In this document: positions 1 to 12,516 of the stretch, piece after piece
Position numbering within the stretch: position 1 is the first letter of the stretch
Layout of the letters: the number at the start of each line of letters is the position of its first letter
Assembly: GCA_002946415.1 (NCBI GenBank)
Contig: NJPS01000076.1
Location: 1,302,001 to 1,366,000 of the forward strand
From: Rutstroemia sp. NJR-2017a BVV2
Taxonomy: Eukaryota; Ascomycota; Leotiomycetes; Helotiales; Rutstroemiaceae
Length of the DNA: 64,000 nucleotides
Direction of reading: 5' to 3'
Notes under the pieces: model-generated
Told to the model about the DNA's origin: nothing
What the model saw: only the letters and a program-made list of their open reading frames with translations
The model's database searches: none
Program-made: the position numbers and the translations under genes

Positions 1-174
1 GGAAGGACAACCAAAAACAAAACTCGAGCGGAAACAAGGATTCTCTTTCGCTATTTAATAGAGGTGTATGTTATCTGGAAAATTGATTCGTTCATCTTTG
101 CTTTATTTAAACCTTCACGGGAATTTTGCTAAGTCTACCACTGTTAAGGCGATCATAGCAGTCAAAGATAGGAA

Positions 175-2159
175 ATGGCCTCGATGGGGGGTGGTGGTTT
201 CCTCGATCCAGAACCATTCGTACGTCTGGTGAAGAATGGTGGAATGCTCAACAACACTCTGAAATCCATATGTTCAGCAGAAGGGTTAAAGACGAATGGT
301 GTTAAAGCCGAACTACAGAACAGAATAATCGAAAGTACGTTTTATGCGCATGTCATATCGATGAGCTCGCGGTTTCACGGTCCTTCCAACTGAGCTCCAG
401 GCGCGACGGGACTGGTGGCGGAATATAAGAAGCAATAGCTTGCTAACCTGTTTGTCACTGTTCAGAAATTCGAGCATATGCGAACGCGCAAGACGAGCAA
501 AGATTTACTCGTCTGAGAAGGATCATCGAACGTCCGGATTCCATCCCAGCACGAGGCTACCTCAGCTACGGCAATTCTTCTTCCCCAGCTGCGAATCAAG
601 CACCGAAGGGGGCTCCAGTATTCAATTACGGAGGGGCAGCCATGCAGTCGCAATCATATAATAATAAGGTGAACGGGTCTGGGATGAGTATGTGACTCCC
701 GCCCCAAGGCTGCGCGCACACGATCTGACCATTTTTAGGACTGGAATTCAAGCCAAGCCCATTTTACACGATTCAAGAGCAATTAGGAGAGACGAAAACT
801 TGTGAGGGTATGGTTATTGTCCGAGATCTCTAGGGAAAGTACTAATCGCATATACCAGCAATGGCGGCGAATCGTCATACCATGGCTATCCACCTTAAAC
901 CCCAAAGTCACCCCATATTAGCCAGGATTCTAAACGACCCTGCACTTCGAGTTATGGTATTTTGCGCAGGTGAAGCCAATGGCAAGCAAGACATAGCATT
1001 TCCGCATCAATCCGAAATAAAAGTAAATGGGGGGGAAGTCAAGGCAAACTTACGAGGGTTGAAAAACAAGCCCGGAAGTACCCTGCCGGTCGATATTACG
1101 GACGAGCTCAGACTAAAGATTGCGGGTTACCAAAATAATATTGAAATGACATACGCATTGACAACGAAGGCAGGTCACGTTCAGGTTAATCTTCTCACTC
1201 CAATCCAAGATACCTAGCATTTCTCTTGGTGTTGGAACACTCGCAAAACTAAAGACCTGATTGCTGACGATCATTCTAGAAGTTTTATTTAGCTATTTAT
1301 GTTGTCAAGACCGTGTCCGTTGCAGACTTGGGGAAGAAGTTGGCAACTGGAAAGAAGATTACCAAGGACTTAGTTGTGAATGATAGTATGATCAGGTGTA
1401 CCCCCTTTCCCTTCACGCCAAGGCTAAATATCTTTAGTGATCAGTAAAGCACGCAATGCAGACATCGTTGCCACAGCTTCAGTACTGTCACTGAAGTGTC
1501 CAATATCCACGCTGCGCATCGAACTGCCATGTCGATCGGTTTTATGCAGGCACAACCAATGTTTTGATGCTACTTCCTACCTCCAGCTACAAGAACAAGC
1601 GCCCACGTGGCAGTGCCCAATATGCAACAATTCGGCCCCTTTTGAAAACTTAGCTGTTGACGAGTGAGTTCAAGCATCATCAACATTGAGGGGAGGGGAG
1701 TGCTAACATAAGCTTAGATACGTCAAGGACATTCTACAAAATACCTCCCACTCAGTAGACCAAGTCACAGTAGAACCCGAAGGCAAATGGAGTCTCTACA
1801 GCAAACCGGACCCCATGTCCACGCGAAACGGTGTAGCAAGCGACTCGGAAGACGATGATCTCATAGTCATCACCCGAACCAACGACAAGATCCACATGTC
1901 AACGCCCACTCGACCTCCCCCCACAAACGGCACTCTCACCCCCGCAACCCGCGAACCCTCCACATCATCTGCATATTCTTCTCGTCCCAACGGTTCATCC
2001 ATCAGCGGCAAGAGACCCCTACCGGAAGTTATCGATCTTACGTCGAGTGGAGACGAAGATGATGGCCCGCCGGTGGAAAGACAACCTAAGAGACAGATGA
2101 CGGGCTCGTATTCCTCGCTACCTCAGCCTCCGCCGTATCGACCGAACGGGTATAGATGA
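175..2159 (+). CDS. E3 SUMO-protein ligase, PIAS/Siz (Pli1) type
   Basis: This is a SUMO E3 ligase that would transfer SUMO from the E2 enzyme (Ubc9) to nuclear substrates. My exons are 175-334, 466-687, 739-807, 859-1169, 1280-1385, 1438-1663 and 1718-2159, giving 511 aa. A SAP DNA-binding motif lies near residues 10-55. A PINIT domain follows around residues 130-270, including the stretch DPALRVMVFCAGE. An SP-RING (MIZ) zinc domain near residues 305-355 shows CPIS, a C-R-H pair and CPIC. The tail is Ser/Pro-rich and ends with a SUMO-interaction motif, EVIDLTSSGDEDD. The exon 4/5 joint is the weak point: the family-like junction TTK-KFYLAIY needs a GC donor at 1170, otherwise a GT donor adds 3-5 residues. 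The gene is convergent with erg3. The family call is secure; one splice site is not. Confidence 0.9.
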
Positions 2160-3586
2160 TGCTGGTTGTGGTCTCTGCAAGTTTCAATGACATGATGCTT
2201 CATTTTTGACGGTCCGGCTTGCGGTTTGCATGGATGCATGGATGCCATACTTTATCAACTCATACCCCGTTCGTTGACTCGAAGCGATATTTCAAAGAAA
2301 ATCTTGTACGATAGCTAGATAGATAGATAGCTTTTGCGCCCTCCCTCCCCCTTTTTCTAAACCCCGCCTTCACGTCGGCTTTTAATGTGTGAAGTGGGAA
2401 CGGAACGGGAGAGAGGTTTGTGTGCTATGAATGATGAATGGAAACGGAGATGGCGTTTGGGGTGAGGGATGGACTTGCTTGCATTGGGATGGAATGGAAT
2501 GGCTTGGCTTGGGTTAGGGAAAGCTTGCTGGCTGGTGCTTGGTGCTTGGTTGAGGTTTATATAGTATGGTGTGGTGTGGTGTGATGGGGTAGGGTAGGGT
2601 ATGGGTATGGGAGGGGAATGGAATTGGGATGGGGGTTTATCTCGGGGTAGGTATGAGAGATAATATATCAATCAAGAAAGAAAGCGAGCAAGCAAGAGAA
2701 TCTAATAGCTGTGAAATGAATGAATGGGCTTGCAATGAGGTGCGCGTGGTAGGTGGTTGGCTGGTTGGTTGCTGTGCGAGATGGGATGAGAAGGAAGAGA
2801 TGAGATGGATGGGCAGGGATAGGTTGTAGTGGAGAGAGAAGAGAAGAGAAGAGAAGAGAGGAGAGGAGAGGAGATGGGTAGAAATAGAAATAACCTTCCT
2901 TAACTTTGCGATGCTGTATTCTCATGCATGCACTTCAGTGGAGTAAGTTGGCTTGCTTTCTTGTTCCCTTTCTTCTTCTCTTTCTCTCTTTCTAGTTCTT
3001 TAACTCTGTGCCTGTTCTTCACTTCTACTTCTTTCCCCTTCTTCTTGCCTATCCTCTTCCTTGTTCTCTTCCCTGCCCTCTTCCCTTTCCTTCCCCTCCT
3101 TCCATTCCCAACTTCATCTCCATCTAACCATCTATGCCATCATCCAACACACACAAAAGGCGCAAACACGTAGAAACATCAACCACAATCACTCAAGACA
3201 TATTTATTAATCCTCTCCTCTTCATTAATCTGATCCTAAGTGTCACTAAAATAGATAGATATTCTCTTTCCTTTATCTCCCCCCCTCCCACTTCTCTTTC
3301 CCTGTCCTAACTTTTCTTCGTCGTCCATCTATACATCCATCATCCATTAATACTATAATAACCCTAGCACTCTTCTCGTCGAAAAAGACAATGAGAAAAA
3401 GTGTATGAAGTGGAGAAGAAAAAGGAAAAAACGCCCGTTATGGAATATCATATCATCCCGCCTGCCCCTCACCACCTTCTCATCTTCTCTCCTCTGCCAT
3501 TATGCATTTTTTTTTCGTCATATGTACACACCACACACCACAGCTCATCTCGTTTCATCTCACCACACTACCTATCACCCACTCCC
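2160..3586. other. Convergent intergenic region, low complexity
   Basis: This 1.4 kb lies between the stop codons of the SUMO ligase (+) and erg3 (-), so it should hold both 3'UTRs and polyadenylation sites. It contains a purine-rich GAGAA/GAGAG tract near 2831-2875, GGTGTGG and GGGTA short repeats near 2570-2610, and a strongly pyrimidine-rich stretch at about 2950-3130. Long ORFs here follow these simple-sequence biases and I do not accept them as genes. Confidence 0.7.
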
Positions 3587-4736
3587 TCACTTCAACTTCT
3601 TATCCTCATAAACCCGATCATCCTCCCCCTCCGCCTCCAGCACCTTCTTCTCCATCTCCGCAACCTGCCTCTCCCACTCCTTCTGTCCCATCTTACTCTC
3701 TCTCCTGAACAGCTCCTCATTCGGCTTGCGATAGCTCCCTCCCAGACGATCCCACAGCGTCGTGTACTGTCCATAATTATAATTAAAGTACAAATGATGC
3801 ATGGTATGGCATGCCGCTCCATTCAAAATCGGGCTATTGGCCACATACTCCCCGTCATGGATAAACACCGTCCAGATCTGAACAAAGGCAAACAGGCCCA
3901 AGTACGCGAATTTCTGCAGCGGGAAAATGAACGGGAAGACATGGTACGGCAGCGACTGCAAGAAGCCGTCGACAGGATGGAATGCCACGGATGCGTACGG
4001 CGTCGGCATGATCCATTTGTGGTGAGGCTTGTGCAGGGTTTTGTAAATCAGCGGGTGGTGCAGGCCGCGGTGGATGAGATAAATCCAGAAATCGGTGAAG
4101 ACGAGGAACAGCGGGAATTGGAAGTAGTCGTACCAGACGCCGGGGCCTTCGGCGGAGCGGTCGTAGAGCTTGGAGAAGCCGCGCACTTCGGCGAAGAAGA
4201 AGGGGGCGGTGAGGAGCGCGATGAAGGGCATGCTGTTCACGGCTTGCGAGATCTCCATCCGGATTTGGTTTTTGAGGAATTTGGGGTGCTTGAAGGTGGT
4301 TTTGTCGAACACGAAGATGTACGAGAGGGTCGAGACGAGGAAGTAGATGGCGGCGCCGACGATCCTGGAGGGAGGGTGTTAGATTGGGTGGGTGGCATGG
4401 GAGTAGATTGGTAGATAGGGCAAGCATGGGATGGTGATTGGGATTGCAAAGGGTGCAAGGGAAGAGCGGAAGTGCTCACCATGTAATAAGGAACAACGAT
4501 ATAAGTTGACGCGTAGGATTATCTCTCGTCCATTGACTGGTATATGCGGCATCAGTCGGCTCGAATGAGAGCCAGGAATTCGAGCGTTCGTACTGCCATG
4601 GTGAAGCAGCTTTCAGATCTAGAATTGTTGCATTGGCTGAGCCTTCCAGGTTATAGGATATAGGCTTCGCAGGAAGAATGGCGGAGTATAGGTGGTCGAA
4701 GATATATTTATCGGTGAGCTCCAAGGCGATATCCAT
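3587..4736 (-). CDS. erg3: Sterol C5-desaturase (ERG3)
   Basis: This enzyme introduces the C5(6) double bond late in ergosterol synthesis, in the ER membrane, using di-iron, oxygen and cytochrome b5. Exon 1 is 4736-4480 and exon 2 is 4364-3587; the 115-nt intron has a GTGAGC donor and a CCAG acceptor, and the product is 344 aa. The three iron-binding histidine clusters are intact: HRGLHH at residues 184-189, HKPHH at 197-201 and HTMHH at 272-276. Hydrophobic segments lie around residues 75-105 and 125-145 and before and after the second His box. The start MDIALELTD resembles the usual family start. Loss of this enzyme is a known route to azole tolerance in fungi; this copy looks functional. 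It is divergent from the Tup1-like gene across 3.4 kb. Confidence 0.95.
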
Positions 4737-7700
4737 GGTGGCGTGCTATCTCCCGTGGAAAGGGGAGTGCGATTCTGTATTGCAATGGTATTATAGGCAA
4801 GCTGTTGAGCAAATGTTGACTGGCCGCCGACTTGCAAAGGAAGAGAAAGGAAGGGCGCCGATGAGCTTAAAGAGTGTCGTGGATGCGATCCAGGAAAGAG
4901 TAAGAGGATTAGTAGATGAAGGAGGAGGAGCGTAGTATTTCAATTAATTTTCTTTCGAGCGACTGCTCGCCTTATCCAGTGCAAATTTCGGACCCTCTTC
5001 TTTTTTGTTGATCCAGCAGGGATTTGTTCAATAGGGGATCTCGACTACTGCCCGGCCAGCTGGTTTCCGTACCTTTTCTTTATGTAAGGCACCGCAAAGC
5101 CGTCGAAGAAGTGGGAAAAGAAGCTTCGAAGGTTTAGAAAAGAACGAATCAAAGGGAGTGTTTCGATCTGATAAACATTGGTGCGTTTGACTGTTTAAGT
5201 ATTTATGTACTTATGTACTTTGTATTAATGAGTATACAACTTACGGTGAGTCTCTTCCGATGCTCTAGTCATTCGTTATTCACAAACGGTCTCATTGTGG
5301 TGTGACGTTCCTCTCATCATTTCCGCGTTCCGTTTCCTTTTCATTCCTCCAGGCTGCAGAGCGAGTGGTCTGGCTACGCTTCGTATGGCATAGCACGGCA
5401 ATTTGCGTTTCCGAGAACTGCAAGTCAGGACATTTCCCCGTCCATTCGACAATTGAGCGAGACGGATAAGTCGACTGCTGAGTTACGCAATTTGATTCGT
5501 AGATCGGCCATACTGCAAGATTGTGACATCCGCTTCCACTATCGCCGATTGTACCTGCCTTACTTCCGGGGACGTTTTTGGGTGACTCGTTTAGATGTGG
5601 GAATTTGCCATCTGTACAAGGAAAGGCAGACGGTTATTTAATACTTATTGTCTTACGAAGTATTACGAAGTATTTATCTAGACGATACGGTCAGAGTGCG
5701 TGAACCCTCAATTCATGAATGCTCAACTCGACACGACGCGCTCGTTCAACGCTTCATCACAGCTCCAAACCTACCTTACCGTGCTTACCACGATTTCGTC
5801 TCGAGTGGCCACTGCGTCAGTCCTATCACGGAAAATCTGGGGAGACCATCACGTGAAGCGCCGGCAACCTTCCTCCCCACGGACTCACTTGAAAGATCCG
5901 ACAAAACATGCGATTGTTAATACAACGAAGGGAACTATCAAGCTGCTACATTCAAGCAGACCATGGCTGGTGGTCGATCTGAATACGACTACAAACGTTC
6001 GGGCAATCCCACAGGAAGACACTTAGAGCGACATCTTGCAAAGATCATGAACGCCTCGCGAGCACCGAGTAGAGTTGCTCATTGAAACTTAGCCCGAGTC
6101 ATGTGTGTCGTACCGTGTTCTAAACAGGCCTTCTTCGTTTGTTCTATTTCTGCCTTCCAAACTCCTGTAGCTCAGACAGGACTTGGTATGACATGACGGA
6201 GGTGGTGGAAACAGCAAACCTAAAATGGCTCAAAGAAAGTTTCTTCCAGACTGGTAAGGTGAGAGTTGAAACCGAAGATTAGGACGAACAGGAGTCTCTA
6301 CCACGGTTCGCCCTTCCAGCCTTCCAGCCTTCCAGGTCCCTATTCCATCCGCAGTGATCCGCATCCTCATCCGATCGACTCGGCTCACATCGATGGATCG
6401 GCTTATCTCCTTAACCGAATTTAGTCCCATCTATCTTTTATCTACCCGCATCTTTATTATAGCGCAAAGACATTCCGGGTAGGTTGACTTGGGCACTTTG
6501 CAGTTTTACCTCAACCAGGGATGGCTGGCTGGCTGGCTGGCTGACGGGCTTGTTGCGCACCACCAGTGGCGGGAAGGAGAACAGCTACCGGTCGGTCGGT
6601 CGGCTGCTCGAGAAGTGACCGTGTAGATGCGAGTCGATAAATGGTGGCTTTGGCGGTTGAGCCATCGGGGGCAGCACGAGAGGAGATGATGGATAGGGTC
6701 AGGGTGTCTAGCTGATGAGAGCTTTGTAGGGAAGGGGAAATGACATGACCAATTGATCCGTGTTACTGTATGTTGCTTTAGGTAACGTGAGTGAAGAGAA
6801 CAAGACTGCCGTATTTCTCTCCCCTGGGGCCATGGCATGGGGGGCCAACAACGGCTCCAGAGAAATTGTTTCCTTTCTTCGCGGGACGTGAGTTAGCAGC
6901 AGAAGAAGCGGAGTTTGCGATGGAAAGGGCAATAGTTTTATTGATGACTGCCTGTTTAGATTTTCCTCAGGTAATACTACTCGATGAGTATTAGCGGGAC
7001 AAGCTATCCGCACTGTCTAGGCTGAAAAGGGGCAGCTAACCCACATCCTTTTTCCTAAGCGTCCTTCGTAGCGAACATGCGCGGTGGGCGGTGCATGGAT
7101 CAATTAGGGTCAAGCAAAGCATGGCCTTGGTGCCATGACCCCCATCACCCATGAGCATCCGAAGAGGCTTTGAAAAGTTCCACAAAACGACACTGGCTTT
7201 AGCGTGGGTTAGGTGACTTTGCCGTCAAAATAGAGCGAGCAAGTAAGAAAGTAAGAAAGTAAGAAAGAAGGAAAGCAAGTCATCACTAGGTTGCTGCAAC
7301 TGTTTGCCTTTTTGCCTTTTTTGCCCTTTTTGCCATTTGCCATTCGAGCGAGCGAGAGCCTTTCCATTCCTTCTACCCCATATTCTCCTCTCATAAGGTT
7401 ATCTCGTCTCATATTCACTTTGCACAAACCTTCCAACTCATACGGTGGCATAGTTGCAGCACAACCAATTTACTGCCATCGCTTCTCTCTGCATCGTTTC
7501 CTGTCCTGTACCAGGGTTGGGTAGGAGAACGAACTCTATCTACGATAATACTAGTACCTAGTAAGTTCCAAACTCCCAAAGTCCACACGCTTAGAACCGC
7601 GAACCGCGAACCGCGAACGAGCGAAAGAAACAACCCTTTTTTCTCCTTCTCCTCCACTACCACTACCCTCACATCATCATCAACCATCTTCACTTCTTTC

Positions 7701-8103
7701 TGATCTCAATCTCAATCTCAACCTCCATCTCATGCACTTTATTTTATTAACACAAACATAGCTGCCGAATGCGATCAATAGCTTCATCAATTCATCTATC
7801 AACTTGAATTAGGTGTGCGACGAGGCTCCCAAAAGCTCACACGCACACTGCCTTCCCATAACCTCCAACTCTAGTTCTTGTTGGCGCAAAAGACTGTAAG
7901 CTATTTCCAGATTCTCAGCATCAAGCTTAACAGACTTCTTGTTCCTTGAATGCACTCGTCCCTTCAGCTCGATTTCTAGACGGACTACGCTTTTGAAAGA
8001 ATCGACGGACACCCACCTTCCCAAAGGAGCTTGCTGACTCTCAATCAAACTTTAGATTTAACGAAATCCTCTGGTACCATTGAAGCGATCGAAATAACAC
8101 ACC
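4737..8103. other. Long divergent upstream region (erg3 / tup1-like)
   Basis: This stretch has 3.4 kb without a credible gene. It must contain the erg3 promoter and the promoter and leader of the Tup1-like gene. Simple repeats are visible: a triple CCTTCCAG unit near 6310-6335, a (GGCT)5 run at 6523-6542, AAGTAAG repeats at 7241-7270, and TTTTTGCC repeats at 7302-7342. A CT-rich tract at about 7620-7740 is followed by A/T-rich sequence and looks like a fungal core promoter or transcription start region. Small ORFs, for example at 5453-6026, have no recognisable domain and no splice support. Confidence 0.6.
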
Positions 8104-10228
8104 ATGTCTATGTACAATCACCGAGGATTGGGTCCTGCGCCAGGTACCGCTCGATTGAATGAACTGTTGGATGGTATTCGCAATGAGTTCGAGACTCAAG
8201 CGCGGGCGAGTGGGGAGTACGAACATAATAGTAAGTGGCACATCGAGTAGGTAGAACGGCCTTTGGCATCAGGCATTTTGCCTCTCTTAAAGATTGGCAG
8301 AAGGCGCACATCTGCTGATATCGCGTGGCCAAAATGCTAACAGCCTTTCTCTCCAGTCGCACAGCAAGTTTCGGAGATGCAAATGATCCGAGAGAAGGTT
8401 TACCAGATGGAGCAGACGCATCTTGCTCTGAAGCAGAAGTATGGCGCTTCGATTCGCACTGGGAAGACATAGCTGATTATCATAGATACGAGGAAGAAAT
8501 TCAACGTCTGCATCGCGAACTCGAGGCTCGAGGAGGTGCCACTCGTCCACCTGCTATGGGCGGTCCTCCACAACACGCCGGGCCTTCTCAAGCACCTCCC
8601 GCGATTGGACATGGTCCAAGCAACCTTTTCGGTGGTATAATGGCTGGTCAAGCATCACAAGGAGGTCCAGGTCTAGCTCCGCCCCCACAACAACCGGAAG
8701 CTCAAGGTCCACTTCCCCCTCACGCGATGCCTCAACCACAACCCAGTATCCAAGGACCTCCATCACAACCAGGACCTTTCCAAGGCGGATACCCTCCACA
8801 GGGTCCTCCACCAAACGGACCATATGGCGCTCAACCTCCACAATCCACTGCCTCTCCTGGTCCGGGCAAAGGGCCACGCGTAAACCGTGGACCTGGTGGC
8901 CCTGCAACTCCTCAAATGCCACAACAATTACCATACAACGACCCTAGACAATCTCCACAGGTTGGCCATCCGATTGCCAGCCACCCCTCTCGTGGACCCC
9001 CTTACGCTACGTCCAATGTGGGAAACGCTTTGGCTGAGTTGGACTTGGACCGTCTCCCAGCTCAGTACAAGAAGATTGAGGCAGATTGGTTCGCCATTTT
9101 CAACCCAGATGTTCCTAAGATCCTTGATGTGGATCTTGTTCACACCTTGGTTCACGAATCGGTCGTTTGCTGTGTTCGCTTCAGTCATGACGGAAAGTAT
9201 GTGGCTACTGGTTGCAACAGATCTGCTCAGATCTTCGATGTTATTTCTGGTAACAAAGTTTGCGTCCTTCAGGATGATACTGTCGACGCAGTGGGTGATC
9301 TTTATATTCGAAGCGTTTGCTTCAGTCCAGATGGAAGATACCTTGCCACTGGTGCAGAGGATAAATTGATCCGAGTAAGTTTATCGTACACCTTTATGAT
9401 GCTCACGTGCTAATTTATGACTAGGTTTGGGATATTGCCAGCCGAACAATTCGAAACACTTTCTCGGGACACGAGCAGGATATTTACTCTCTTGACTTTG
9501 CCCGCGATGGACGTACTATTGCTTCTGGAAGTGGCGACCGGACTGTTAGATTGTGGGACATTGAGGCCAGCCAAAACATCTTAACCTTAACCATTGAGGA
9601 TGGTGTTACAACTGTTGCCATTTCCCCAGATACCAAATATGTCGCAGCTGGTTCTCTTGACAAGAGCGTTCGTGTTTGGGATGCTGCCACCGGATACTTG
9701 GTCGAACGTCTTGAAGGTCCAGATGGTCACAAGGATAGTGTTTACTCTGTTGCTTTTGCACCAAATGGAAAGGATCTTGTGTCAGGTAGTTTGGATAAGA
9801 CGATAAAGATGTGGGAGCTTGTTGCACCAAGAGGTGGTCACCCTAACACGGGACCAAAGGGTGGAAGATGTCTCCGAACATTCGAAGGTCACAAAGTAAG
9901 TCTATTCACCTCTAACCCCTTCCCCAATTAAAGTCTCTCCATATTTCACCCCACCCCCCCTAATAAAATTCATCAATTCAAAATACTAACAACTCATCAA
10001 TAGGACTTTGTCCTCTCAGTCGCACTCACCCCAGATGGAGCATGGGTTCTTTCAGGATCAAAGGATAGAGGCGTTCAGTTCTGGGACCCAAGAACAGGCA
10101 ATACGCAACTCATGTTGCAGGGACATAAGAATTCAGTTATTTCGGTGGCGCCAAGTCCGTCGGGTGGCTCGTTTGCTACGGGTTCGGGCGATATGAGGGC
10201 AAGGATTTGGAGTTATAAGAATATTTAA
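8104..10228 (+). CDS. General transcriptional corepressor, Tup1/RcoA type
   Basis: The protein is the WD40 subunit of the Tup1-Cyc8(Ssn6) nuclear corepressor, which is recruited by DNA-binding repressors to silence many regulons. Exons are 8104-8230, 8357-8438, 8486-9374, 9425-9895 and 10004-10228; all junctions keep frame and give 597 aa. The N-terminal tetramerisation helix spans residues 1-85 ([15 protein letters not shown] onward). A Pro/Gln/Gly-rich linker follows at about 90-230. Seven WD40 blades occupy about residues 275-597, with repeated motifs such as [11 protein letters not shown] and VRLWD. The exon 2 and 3 junctions were chosen because they restore the helix as [17 protein letters not shown]. 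The protein ends in IWSYKNI. Length matches fungal homologues from memory. Confidence 0.95.
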
Positions 10229-11256
10229 TTTGTATTTTTCTGGTTTGGGTGGATGGGTGTGGGGGATTGGATGCGGGGAAGGGGGTGTGGGGAAAGGGGA
10301 AGGAGGGGGGATATTTAGAGTGGACGAGAATGTGAATGAGAAAAATGATATGGAATTTTTTATTGTGTTTTGGTTTGGCTTATTGATGTATGGATTTTTG
10401 ATGTATGGTTAGTTGGGTTGGTTGGTTGGTGGATTTTTGACATAAGATAAGACTTTGTTTGGTTGGGATGGGATGACTTGGGGTTTGTAAAGGACGGACT
10501 TTTTGAGAGGAGGATTAGAAAAGTGAATGGAGATGAGATGAGATGGGAGGAATGGGAGAGATGGGATGAGAGGAGATGGGGAAGGAGAGAGGAGATAAGA
10601 CGAGAAAAAGATACGGTATGAATGAAAAGTATAAGACAATCTATTATTGAGTTATTGAATATATGGTATCTGGCCGAAAAAGAAAAAGAATCACTATAAC
10701 CTTTACTTTCTCACTCACTTTATTCTTTCTCCCTCCCCTTCCTCTCCAGCTATTCTACCTTTCATACACGTTCCCCATAACTTACCACTCCATCTCCAAG
10801 TCGAAATGATCAGAATCATATAAGGAGACATCCACAAATCAATCACGCAATAGATTGTAATTCCGATGAACAGTATTGAGATTCTAGTAAGATAAATAGA
10901 TAGATCGCTAGATGAACAATGAAAAGACAAATGAAATTTGTAGGCGCTGAGAGGTATAAGTTTGGTTATGAGAAAGTAAAGAGAGAGAAAAGAAAAACAG
11001 CGTGTAGAGGTATTCCCCTAGCAGAATTCTCGTCGTGAGAATAATGGAGCTCCCCAAACGCCCATCTGATAATATCAGATGAAATATCCTCCCCCCAGTA
11101 TCCATCGGCCCGTCCATCTAAGCTGTGCTTTCCGCGCTCCAGAGGTATCAAATCAAAAATATCCGCCGGGAACCCTATCCGTTCCTTCACCCAAATGCCT
11201 GCCTCCTTTCCCTATACCCTATTTCCTATCCATTACACATCGCCCATCCCCACGCC
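10229..11256. other. Convergent intergenic region (tup1-like / DUF2015)
   Basis: This 1 kb holds only 3' flanks. The tup1-like side is G/T-rich with GGTTGGTTGG-type runs near 10410-10440 and purine-rich GAGATGGGA repeats at about 10520-10610. I see no conserved coding signal. Confidence 0.6.
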
Positions 11257-11767
11257 TCACGAAAAACTAACAAACTTCGGATCCCTCGGCAGCCCATCCT
11301 CAGAAATCCCCTCCCTCTTAAACGTCTCCTGCATCCACAGTCGTCTCGCCTCATCGAAATTAACCTTCTTCTTGCGCATGATCTTCTGGATCTCCTTCTT
11401 TCCATTATCGGAGAGACCAGAGCGTGTCTCGGTGCTGGAGAGGAAGTTGTCTGCGAGGGAAAAGTTCGCCGAGTGCAGGCCGGATTCAATGTCCGTTTGG
11501 AAGGTGGAGGGCACCGGTTGGTAGCGGAAGGTGGGGAGGGAGGGGAAGGTGGGGAGATGCGTGGTGAGGTTTTGGAGGGAGGGGGGGAGGAGGGGCGTCC
11601 ATTGGGCGCGGGTGAGGATTAGGACTGGAGGGGGAGGTTAGTGAGGTGAGTTGGAGAGAGATGTGGAAGAGGGGGAGGAGATGATGGGGGGAAGACGAAA
11701 GAGAATTGCGCATACCTGTAGAGAAGACGAGAAACATGAAGACGGTGGTATAGAGTAGGTACGCCAT
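11257..11767 (-). CDS. DUF2015 family small membrane protein
   Basis: This is a fungal protein of unknown function that I recognise as DUF2015. Exon 1 is 11767-11716 and exon 2 is 11624-11257, with a 91-nt intron (GTATGC donor, CCAG acceptor), giving 139 aa. Residues 3-22 form a hydrophobic N-terminal segment, probably a signal anchor. The conserved soluble part follows from about residue 55, with ESGLHSANFSLADN, the motif SDNGKKEIQKIMRKKKV, FDEARRLW and the family-like ending GLPRDPKFVSFS. The gene is divergent from ribosomal protein eL28. No catalytic residue is evident. Confidence 0.85.
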
Positions 11768-12516
11768 GGTGATTAATATTATGGGTTCTAATGCGCCTAC
11801 TGGGTAACAAATCTTGCGGCTGCTGCCTGTGTAGTACAGCTGTCTTCTTATGCGCCTTTATCCCTCTGGCTTTCCAAAGCTTCTTCCAGACCAGTATCCC
11901 TTATTTCTCGAGCAAGGCTCCTCTCCTGTCTCGTCTCTCTTTCGTCGCCCGAAAATAGATATTTTATCGTAGTGCTTCCAACAATATAAGATCTGGTCAC
12001 GGCGCGCAGTCTGGTCTCACTTAATCCCTCCTACTCAAGAACTATTGTATTCTGTAACCGAAATGAAACGAAAGAAAGGAAGAGAGAAAGAAAACAAAAT
12101 GAAAGATCCCTAATTGTGTGTTCTGAGAAGGTAGTCGCGATAGCTTTTCGCATTCATGTATTTATCGTCAGCGCATAGTTGTTGGAAGTCTGAGCCGCAT
12201 CATCCGATGATTGATTCGAGGTGGGCGCGGGTGTTGCTTGCGGAACAATTAAAGTTAGAAGTTCTATGAGGATGACGAATGCTATTTCTTTATGCCTTAA
12301 CTTCCTGGCTGTAATAAAGGCATGAACATCACAGTGATGGGATCCGCAAATAGTATAAGCGAGAAATCATTCTGATTGGACGCACAAATCCAAGTGTATT
12401 TTCGAGAATATATCGAATTTCGCGCGTGTGGATTTCTTGATTGAAGGAAGAACTTGTAGGAAATCTCTCGACAACAGAATCATCGAATCTCTTTCGACAT
12501 ACCCAATCCTGTCAAG
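11768..12516. promoter_or_regulatory. Divergent promoter region (DUF2015 / eL28)
   Basis: These 749 bp separate the start codons of two divergent genes and should drive both. The sequence next to eL28 (about 12420-12516) is A/T- and pyrimidine-biased, as is usual in strongly expressed fungal genes. I find no specific operator that I can name with confidence. Confidence 0.5.

Noticed and set aside
3401..4414. 337-codon ORF on the + strand
   Set aside because: It overlaps erg3 antisense, and its length follows from erg3 codon bias. The erg3 His boxes on the minus strand are decisive.
8554..8934. Minus-strand ORF in the tup1-like gene
   Set aside because: It is a shadow of the Pro/Gln-rich linker of the corepressor.
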